Below are positions 57,893 to 64,000 of a DNA stretch of 64,000 nucleotides, in pieces; within the stretch, counting starts at the first letter, position 1; the number at the start of each line of letters is the position of its first letter. The notes under the pieces were generated by a model, which was not told where the DNA came from, did no database searches, and saw only the letters and a program-made list of their open reading frames with translations. The translations under genes and the position numbers were made by a program. This stretch comes from Kappaphycus alvarezii (lineage: Eukaryota; Rhodophyta; Florideophyceae; Gigartinales; Solieriaceae): contig NADL03000519.1 of assembly GCA_002205965.3 (NCBI GenBank), forward strand, positions 186,001 to 250,000, written 5' to 3'.

Positions 57893-60148
57893 CTAGAAAA
57901 CTGACGGGAGGCCGGCCAATAGGCACGCTGCGTTGGACATTACTGCTGCTGCGGCATGACGCTGTGATAAGATTTCTTTGACCTTTGCGTAGGTCTCCCT
58001 AGCCCTCGTAGCGACGTTGCGTGCGACGTCGGTTAGCAACGCGTGGGCGTCCGGGTGCCATCCCCCGAGGGTAGAGATAGGGACGGGCACTAGCCTACTT
58101 CCGGCGGAAGACGCGATAAAGGACTCGTATCTTCTGTGTTTCGCCGTTCTTGCCGCGTTAAGCGAGGTGAGTGGGTTGAATGTCCTCACTCTCCTGTTCG
58201 AGGGCGCTAGGGGGTTGACGAAGGTGACATCAAAGTAGTCTGATCTGCCCGTTCGTCCCATTGCGCGGATATCGGGTCTTGTGCGGTGGACCCCTTCTCG
58301 CGGCTCGATGACTGGATGTCGCGCGGCTTTCATGAGATCGCTTGCCAATAAACGAACCTGACAGTCGTGTCTTCGCGTCCTTTCGCCCCCGTGTAGGCAG
58401 TGCAACAGATGGTCGCCGAAACAGTCGAGAGTTTCGGGGCAGTTCCGCTTGGGGCATGGTGTTTCCGGAGGAAAGAGCGGGACTTGGCAATAGTATTGGA
58501 ACCATATTGAGAATTCTCTTGGTTCAATGCTAGTCTTAAGGCCCGGAGATGGGGTGCAGTACACCCAATCTTTCGCGCCGGGGAGCCCCATGGAGGCACG
58601 GAAGGCCTGCCTTCTATTGTCGCCCACATCGATCTCCTCTTGCACCCGCTCGTGGATGGCGTCCGATAGTGTCTTCTGTGATGGTGTTTTGTTTGAGCAG
58701 AGGGCACTAAAGGGGATAATCCTGGACTGGGAGCAAGGGAGGGACCAAATCTGGTGCGCCTCGACGATGTCTCGGTACGTTGAGAGATCCGTAATTGCCG
58801 CTGGGAGGAGGGCTGCACACAGCCTGTTGGACGCTGCGCTGGAGGCGAGGAAGGCTGCAGCTGCAATTGACTTCGCCGAAGTGAGTCCAATTCCCAGTGA
58901 TGGCTTCTTGGCGGTGATCGGTTTCATGGGCAACTGCAGTTCTCGAAATATGTTGGGGTCGAGGACGCCCCCAGCCAGTGTGCGCACACAGTCCTCCATC
59001 ATTGCATCGAATATTGCAGCGCCTTCCGCAGTGCAAGCTGGTGGCACCACCCGTAACAGGTATCCGAGCTTACAGACCCCGAAACAGTTGCGCAGGAGCT
59101 GGAACGCGATATGCGTGTTCCCCAAGGCGATGATAGTGTCGAGGAACGGCTTCAGGGACTTCACATGGCCTGTGAAGTACTGCTGGGTAAACCCGTTGGT
59201 GCCAACCGGAGCGTTCAGGACAACTGTGCCCTCGCTGTACTCCTGTGTGAGTTCTCTTGGATAGAGGCGTTGCACTGACTCCAGTGGTGGAGTTGGCCAC
59301 CAGATTCTGCATTTCGGCACTGCTAGGTGCAGACCCCGAGCTGTGGCCTCTGGCGATGACAAGATGTCCAGTGCCTTGCGGAGGTGGTCGTGTTTTGCGA
59401 TGATGTACCCATCATCATGGTACCAGAGTTGAAACAGCAGGTTGCCGAGTTGCTGCTCTTCGTCATCCCCTGATTTCAATAACCGTTGGATTTTGAGGAT
59501 AACGGGGTGCAGCGCAAGATCGAAAAGGAGCCCACCGAGATTGTCCCCTTGTTGCGTTCCTTGCACGCTCCGGATTATGTGGCTGCCAAACCACAAGAAA
59601 GCGGGCTCATGTGCATAGCAGTATGCCACCCACGGGAACAGGTCGGGGAACTGGTGTTTGACTGCTGCCAGGAAAGCTGTCCGACTGCACAAATTGAATG
59701 CATTTTTGAGGTCAACAGTCAGCAATGCGTATTCGGAGGTGTGCCCGAACTTCTGCACGACCCTTCGGACTCCATGGACGACGGTATCAGTGCCGGATCG
59801 GGTAGCGATGCCAACCTGCAGCGGTTGTAGGTATTTAGCTGCTCTCGCGGAGGCTCTTGTCATCAGGCAACTACCAGTCAATCTGCGCAGCGTTTCTCCA
59901 ACGGCTATTGGCCTGGGTGTCAGGTCTTTCTTGGCCAAAGGGGTTAGGGGCGCTCCAGCTATCCAAGGTGCAAGAGCGGTTGGGGCCTTGCCGGCTGCTA
60001 GGGTGTTCACCATTTTAGACAAGGCTGCCAAAAATCCGGACGGGCCAGATGAAGACGGGGCTCGCAGAAGTTCGACGAGGTGGCAAGGTTTGAGACCAGA
60101 ACCCCCCGCAGAGGAACCTGGTTTAAACCCACGAACAGCATCGAGCAC
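57893..60148 (-). CDS. LINE B reverse transcriptase and endonuclease
   Basis: 751 codons open. Fingers: GSSAGGSGLKPCHLVELL (residues 11-28) and RPIAVGETLRRL (79-90). Motif A LLTVDLKNAFNL has the first catalytic Asp at 145. Motif B is GTQQGDNLGG (197-206). Motif C is LWYHDDGYII (YHDD at 243-246, where most LINEs have YADD or FADD). A CCHC cluster (CPKRNCPETLDCFGDHLLHC) spans 565-584. The endonuclease has RPDIRAMGRTGRSDYFDVTF with PD at 625-626 and the next Asp at 640. The C-terminus is VMSNAACLLAGLPSVF. The first Met is not the natural start, since the frame continues upstream without a stop into EAAHHTPLDNISPFRDFTEK. All catalytic residues are present. Confidence 0.88.
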   Translation of the reverse strand: MLDAVRGFKPGSSAGGSGLKPCHLVELLRAPSSSGPSGFLAALSKMVNTLAAGKAPTALAPWIAGAPLTPLAKKDLTPRPIAVGETLRRLTGSCLMTRASARAAKYLQPLQVGIATRSGTDTVVHGVRRVVQKFGHTSEYALLTVDLKNAFNLCSRTAFLAAVKHQFPDLFPWVAYCYAHEPAFLWFGSHIIRSVQGTQQGDNLGGLLFDLALHPVILKIQRLLKSGDDEEQQLGNLLFQLWYHDDGYIIAKHDHLRKALDILSSPEATARGLHLAVPKCRIWWPTPPLESVQRLYPRELTQEYSEGTVVLNAPVGTNGFTQQYFTGHVKSLKPFLDTIIALGNTHIAFQLLRNCFGVCKLGYLLRVVPPACTAEGAAIFDAMMEDCVRTLAGGVLDPNIFRELQLPMKPITAKKPSLGIGLTSAKSIAAAAFLASSAASNRLCAALLPAAITDLSTYRDIVEAHQIWSLPCSQSRIIPFSALCSNKTPSQKTLSDAIHERVQEEIDVGDNRRQAFRASMGLPGAKDWVYCTPSPGLKTSIEPREFSIWFQYYCQVPLFPPETPCPKRNCPETLDCFGDHLLHCLHGGERTRRHDCQVRLLASDLMKAARHPVIEPREGVHRTRPDIRAMGRTGRSDYFDVTFVNPLAPSNRRVRTFNPLTSLNAARTAKHRRYESFIASSAGSRLVPVPISTLGGWHPDAHALLTDVARNVATRARETYAKVKEILSQRHAAAAVMSNAACLLAGLPSVF

Positions 60149-60186
60149 CTCCTTCTCCGTGAAGTCGCGGAAGGGCGATATATTGT

Positions 60187-61359
60187 CTAGTGGGGTGTGG
60201 TGCGCTGCCTCGTCGTTGGGAGCTTGTTGCGGGTGCTTCGCGAGGAGTGCCTGGACGACCTCGGGGTGGGTGGTAAGACGCCCAACGAGCCGAGCGCCTG
60301 TGCTGCCTTTCCGTATGCCCCCTCCTTGGCCAGTTTAGTAGCTCTGCTGATATTTACCCGTTGCTGGTCGGAGATAAGCGGCGTAGCCGCAGCGCGTGGG
60401 GGAGACGTACTGACGGCCTGTTCCCACAAAGTCATGTATTGGCCGGAGGTCCATAGTTCTACCCGCTCTTTCATTGCTTCTGCGATCGATTGCGGGCGGC
60501 GTTCGAGGGAACAGGAGCCGGGGAGGGACATGTCCGAAAACATCACTGCCGGAAACAGGAATACTTTGGCAAATGTCTGCACTCGCTGGGGTTGTCCAGA
60601 TGTGCAGGCGGCAACTGCCTCCTCCATTGTCTTGGCATACAACTCGGCGAGTAGTCCCCGGAATTTTGTTGGGATATGTGCCATGACGGGAGTGTGCGTT
60701 GTGAATATGTCTTGGATGGGTGGCAGTGGTTGTATCTCCGGTGTCGATGGTTGAGCGTCTGCCTCTGGTGGCAATGGTTGAGCGCCTACCGCGGGTGCTG
60801 GTGATGAAAGAGCCGCGGGGACAGGGGCCTTTGGTGGGGGAATACAAGGTGTGGTACACCCAGTATTTGCCGGTGGGGCTGGGTCGTCTGGGACGGGGAC
60901 TGGGGAGGCTGTCGTCGGCGGTAATGGGCTGCGCAGTTGTGACTTGTGTAGTGGTAGGTACCGCCTCGGCGCCGTATGGACTGTGCATCTTGGGCACTTT
61001 GAGTAGGAGAACTCGAAGAGGCCGTTTGCCGTCGGGCCGGAAACCTTAGAGCCTATGTACTGATTGTGACAACCACAGTACCAGTAGCCCACCTGTGCGA
61101 GATAGCTCATCAACTTGCCGTGCTGATGCGCCTTTGGTTGTCCCATCTTGGACCCGACGCTGTGTGTAGTACGAAGGTGGGCCAGTAGACTGGCGACTGT
61201 TCGTATTCCCGGCCTAAGCGATGGGCACAGCGGGCAATACCCGGGCCTTGGTGGTAGCCTTGTCGAGTTGGTGCCTGACATCGGGCTTTCTGACAGCCAT
61301 TTTCCGTCATCCCCTTCGGTGGGCTTGTGTTCTAGGTGGCGCAAGTGCTCCATCTGCAT
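60187..61359 (-). CDS. LINE B N-terminal region with C2H2 zinc finger
   Basis: 390 codons. Residues about 42-68 hold a C2H2 finger (CPLCPSLRPG...LLAHLRTTH), as in the DNA-binding N-terminus of R2-type elements; further Cys pairs follow (YWYCGCH, CPRC). The middle is Pro-rich. The end (LAKEGAYGKAAQALGSLG) is the conserved stretch before the reverse transcriptase. A one-base frame difference near 60275 separates it from the downstream frame, where HPEVVQALLAKHPQQAPNDE continues the homology. So this is either one protein with a single frameshift or, less likely, a natural frameshift site. Confidence 0.8.
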   Translation of the reverse strand: MQMEHLRHLEHKPTEGDDGKWLSESPMSGTNSTRLPPRPGYCPLCPSLRPGIRTVASLLAHLRTTHSVGSKMGQPKAHQHGKLMSYLAQVGYWYCGCHNQYIGSKVSGPTANGLFEFSYSKCPRCTVHTAPRRYLPLHKSQLRSPLPPTTASPVPVPDDPAPPANTGCTTPCIPPPKAPVPAALSSPAPAVGAQPLPPEADAQPSTPEIQPLPPIQDIFTTHTPVMAHIPTKFRGLLAELYAKTMEEAVAACTSGQPQRVQTFAKVFLFPAVMFSDMSLPGSCSLERRPQSIAEAMKERVELWTSGQYMTLWEQAVSTSPPRAAATPLISDQQRVNISRATKLAKEGAYGKAAQALGSLGVLPPTPRSSRHSSRSTRNKLPTTRQRTTPH

Positions 61360-61402
61360 TGAAGATTACAGTATGTCCGAAAGTGGCCACGTGGAGGCTT
61401 AG

Positions 61403-61849
61403 TAACAAATTTCCGCCTCCCTGAGGTCTTAAACCAGTGCACCCTACTAAACGATTGGACTTATTACAGTGCTGTATGCCAAACCTCGGGACTCCGATCC
61501 TGTACGCCGGTATGCACCTCAGACCTCCTTTTTCAACAGTGTAATTGTCAGCAAACCTGGGTTCCAGGTGGCCACGTGTGGTTGATCAAAAAATTGACCG
61601 TTTCAATATTCGAACTTGCCGGTGGAGTTCGGCTCTTGGGAAGTGAGGAGCGGCGGCGGGGGAGGAGAAGTGTTGGACGCCTACAGCGTAATCGCCCTTG
61701 AGTAGCCAAAAAGAGGTGGAGATGCGAAAGCTGAAAGGTGAGGCGTTGGCGAAAAGCAGGTGTTGAGCGTTGAGCCTGTTCATACAGTGTTTCTGCTCTA
61801 ATCTGCAATTTCTGAACCGCGATTTTGCGTACTCGTGAAAAACTTAGCA
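61403..61849. other. Region upstream of LINE B, no gene recognised
   Basis: A long minus frame (61548-62096) crosses repeats and a LINE 3' end in antisense, so I treat it as fortuitous. Confidence 0.4.
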
Positions 61850-61995
61850 GTAACAATGGGACTTCATTTTCTGGAACCCGCGCAATGGAACGGTTTTCGA
61901 AGGTTAGAGGCATTCTTTTACAGCGGCACTCTGCTTTGACAGTAACCTCCAATGCCGCTTGTTTGCTGGCTGGCCTCCCTTCTACCTTCTGGTAG
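61850..61995 (+). repeat. 3' end of a LINE (plus strand)
   Basis: The plus frame reads VTSNAACLLAGLPSTFW and then a stop at about 61993, the shared LINE C-terminal peptide. 5'-truncated. Confidence 0.65.
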
Positions 61996-62030
61996 ATTGG
62001 ACTGCCATCCACAGCTTTCGACGCATTGTA

Positions 62031-62417
62031 CGGTTTCGCAATTGGCTTGACAATGATACGATATCTACGCTCCGGTACAAATTTACTGGATACCAACCCA
62101 CATATCTACTACAGTAAATTAACCCCCCATTTACAGTTTTCTGGAACACGTTAAGCATACACCGGGGGATAGCTGAATTACTGCACACCTTTCAAATATT
62201 TTTCTCTGAATTACTGTACACCTTTCAAATAATGTTGTCTGGAAACCCATGGGATAGCTCGGATATACCTTCCAAGAGTAAAACACCCAAACGTTTCCCC
62301 CTTTCAAATATGTGTAAATGGGGGGTTAATTTACTGTGGTAGATATGTGGGTTGGTATCCAGTAAATTTGTACCGGAGCGTAGATATCGTATCATTGTCA
62401 AGCCAATTGCGAAACCG
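62031..62417. repeat. 105-bp inverted repeat with 177-bp spacer
   Basis: The arms are 62031-62135 (CGGTTTCGCAATTGGCTTGA...) and 62313-62417, identical in reverse complement except for one base. The arms include the 89-bp unit inserted at 57407-57495. The spacer holds two near-copies of TGAATTACTG-ACACCTTTCAAATA and one R90 (62228-62300). It may be a foldback/MITE-like element or two head-to-head insertions. Confidence 0.9.
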
Positions 62418-62424
62418 AATCAAT

Positions 62425-62822
62425 TATTAAAGAACCAAATCGATTTAGCTTTTCTGTAACACATGATCAGCCTGATACCCAGTCAGCTTATATTTGAGTG
62501 TGCATGTACATGAAATATTAGGAATGATACTACCGCAGCAGACTATGCTCTACTGGCTGTGGCGTTGCACAGTCATACACCAGTAATAAACGAATCTACA
62601 ACAGGCAAGCAATGGCTGTTTGCTCTCTTCCTAAAGTAACCGCCGTATCTTACTTCCTTACAGCAAATTAGGCTGCAACTGAGAATCCCTGTTTTGTCTC
62701 GACTAAATTTCTTTCTGAGCGTAGCGATGTTACAAAGCTCCAACGGAATCGATATCTGGCACAAGGGGAAAGGCTTGAGTGTTTTACCCTTGATGGACTT
62801 ATTCGATCCATGGCACAGAATC
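62425..62822. other. Upstream region of the last gene
   Basis: No gene. 62763-62815 has an R90-like remnant (AAGGCTTGAGTGTTTTACCC). Confidence 0.4.
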
Positions 62823-62829
62823 TATAAAT
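62823..62829 (+). promoter_or_regulatory. TATA box candidate for the secreted protein gene
   Basis: TATAAAT lies about 95 bp upstream of the start codon at 62924, leaving room for a short 5' UTR. Confidence 0.4.
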
Positions 62830-62923
62830 GAAAGTCCTGCCCATGGTAAAGACCGCACCAGCTTCGCGGAGATTGCTCGTGAATCTGCTCCACTAGCACC
62901 CCCTCCTTGCCACAGGTCCTGCC

Positions 62924-64000
62924 ATGTTTCAACGCTATTTCACGTTCCTCACAATGCTCTTCCTCCTCTGCCAACGGACAAACTCCGAATTGGTCCCATA
63001 CTCCAGAACTGATGCGGCTATCAAAGTTGAACCCATTTCCACGGCATCGTCAACGGGAGAGCGAAATGGGTTAGTAATCGGGGTAAGCTGTACTGATAAT
63101 TGTCAGAAATGGTACACTCTACACTCCACGATTGTGCCGGGGATGACACCGGTCGGATCTGAGCAGTTTCCTGTTTACTTTACTGGTCGACAGAGCGCAA
63201 GAGCACTGCTGGCAGCCATGTCTAGGCTTTTGAGTCTTTACGTTACCCGACGCCGAGTAAGAGCACAATGTCCTCACGATAACGCCGTTTTGCAAATCAC
63301 GTACAAAGGGTCTCGTGACATTGAGCTCGGGTGCCGTCGGCTCAGGAAAATTTTTAAAAAATCACCAGGAAAACGTTTCAGAGTACCGATAAGGCTAAAT
63401 CTGCATGCCCTAAGCGGAAGGTCTCGCCAGACAGATTTGGGTCTTAGAGGAGCCTTTGATTTGAGAGAGAAGATTCAGGAAAGGCAAGGAGCACAATCAT
63501 CTTATATTGAATGGACATGTCCTGACGCTTACTACTTGGTTGGAATGGAGTGTACTACAGAGAACTGCTCGGTTCTAGACTTAATATGTCAGTATATAGA
63601 GATTGACCCCTATGCGGATCGTGAGGAGATGTGTGAAGGGATCTTAGAACCCTTTTTGTTTGCTGGGGAGACTAGTGGATTTGGGCCGAGGGGTTTTTCC
63701 GAGGCGGTGCCTGCTCCGGTGTGCGGGATAACATGCCGAGGTCCTTATTGCGAGCGAAAGAGCTTGGTGTACGTGGATAATATGAACATAATTCGGGCTC
63801 CTGAGTGGTGGAGCGATTGGTTCTCGAGTGGTAGTGGACGGGGTTGTCCCGCGGGCATGGTAGTTAGTCAACTGGGGTGCTGGGGCGCGTTTTGCTCCAG
63901 AATAATATTAGGATGCTCTAGTGTTGGGGAACAGTTTCGACTTGGGCAATCGAGACGCTACGGGTATGAAGGTCGTGGGGAAATTCTTTGTTTCGCTAAT
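62924..64000 (+). CDS. Secreted cysteine-rich protein, partial (runs off right edge)
   Basis: The frame is open from ATG at 62924 to the window edge (359 codons, no stop). Residues 1-21 (MFQRYFTFLTMLFLLCQRTN, then S) look like a signal peptide. Two segments share exactly the same cysteine spacing, C-x10-C-x4-C-x6-C: residues 199-222 (CPDAYYLVGMECTTENC...C) and 308-331 (CPAGMVVSQLGCWGAFC...C). A third, partial one lies at 267-276 (CGITCRGPYC). The pattern suggests a small disulfide-linked module repeated in an extracellular protein, in the style CPxG...GxxCxGxxCxxxxLxC. The first 190 residues are basic in part (RRLRKIFKKSPGKRFR) with fewer cysteines. I do not recognise a named family. No introns seen so far. 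It looks like a genuine host gene because coding is unbroken and it is not repeated in the window. Confidence 0.75.
   Translation, partial: MFQRYFTFLTMLFLLCQRTNSELVPYSRTDAAIKVEPISTASSTGERNGLVIGVSCTDNCQKWYTLHSTIVPGMTPVGSEQFPVYFTGRQSARALLAAMSRLLSLYVTRRRVRAQCPHDNAVLQITYKGSRDIELGCRRLRKIFKKSPGKRFRVPIRLNLHALSGRSRQTDLGLRGAFDLREKIQERQGAQSSYIEWTCPDAYYLVGMECTTENCSVLDLICQYIEIDPYADREEMCEGILEPFLFAGETSGFGPRGFSEAVPAPVCGITCRGPYCERKSLVYVDNMNIIRAPEWWSDWFSSGSGRGCPAGMVVSQLGCWGAFCSRIILGCSSVGEQFRLGQSRRYGYEGRGEILCFAN

Larger units (their letters stand above)
57776..61402 (-). mobile_element. LINE B, near-complete R2-like non-LTR retrotransposon
   Basis: This is the most complete LINE in the window. It reads from an N-terminal C2H2-type finger through the reverse transcriptase to a CCHC cluster and a restriction-like endonuclease, the domain order of R2/NeSL-type elements, which cut DNA and prime reverse transcription at the cut. 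The 3' UTR is about 117 bp and ends in the G/T-rich tail GGGGGGAAATTTGGGGTGTT (plus strand, 57779). Truncated copies of its 3' end lie at 26.2, 28.7, 38.1 and 56.5 kb. The two coding frames are described separately. Confidence 0.88.

Noticed and set aside
61548-62096. 182-codon minus-strand frame upstream of LINE B
   Set aside because: It crosses an inverted repeat arm and the antisense of a LINE C-terminus that is better explained on the plus strand.

Overview
This is eukaryotic nuclear DNA that consists almost entirely of transposable elements. I see only two convincing host genes, both without introns in the visible part. The mix of Ty3/gypsy elements, a Ty1/copia element of the aquatic (GalEa/CoDi/PyRE-like) kind, several families of non-LTR retrotransposons with a restriction-like endonuclease, and compact intronless host genes suggests a red alga (Chondrus crispus-like). 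That assignment is an inference and the sequence alone does not prove it.

Layout. 1-6656 (-): a Ty3/gypsy element (family X) that runs off the left edge and is inserted in a LINE (family D, 6662-7735). 8.2-12.3 kb: decayed LTRs and a diverged relic of family X or a sister family. 13.1-13.8 kb (-): a host F-box gene with a zinc-binding C-terminal region. 14.3-14.8 kb: a block duplicated at 23.7-24.3 kb. 15.6-23.7 kb (+): a second family X element. 24.3-26.1 kb (+): a LINE (family C) with an internal deletion. 26.6-28.0 kb (-): a solo LTR of family X with a perfect target duplication. 28-30 kb: LINE 3' ends and unassigned DNA. 30.1-35.6 kb (-): a Ty1/copia element sitting inside a LINE (family A) fragment. 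38.4-42.8 kb (-): the long copy of LINE A. 43-50 kb: LINE fragments and two more large solo LTRs. 50.1-56.0 kb (-): a young Ty3/gypsy chromovirus. 57.8-61.4 kb (-): LINE B, a near-complete R2-like element (zinc finger, reverse transcriptase, CCHC, endonuclease). 62.0-62.4 kb: a near-perfect 105-bp inverted repeat. 62.9 kb to the end (+): a host gene for a secreted cysteine-rich protein, cut by the window edge.

The most unusual system is family X. Its LTRs are about 1.4-1.5 kb long and carry, wholly inside U3, an open reading frame for an acidic protein with a conserved N-terminal motif. Downstream of the integrase it carries an extra ORF (ORF3) made of two related copies of one domain around an Arg/Gly/Pro-rich linker. 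Both extra proteins recur in diverged relics elsewhere in the window, so they look like established parts of this lineage. I recognise neither family.

The LINEs share two 3'-end features: a C-terminal peptide close to SNAACLLAGLPSVF and a 3' tail close to AAAACACCCAAATTTCCCC. A short repeat of about 100 bp (called R90 here) ends the same way and may be a LINE-dependent SINE. Nested insertions with target duplications give a relative order: LINE fragments are oldest, then copia and family X, with the chromovirus youngest judging from its LTR similarity.
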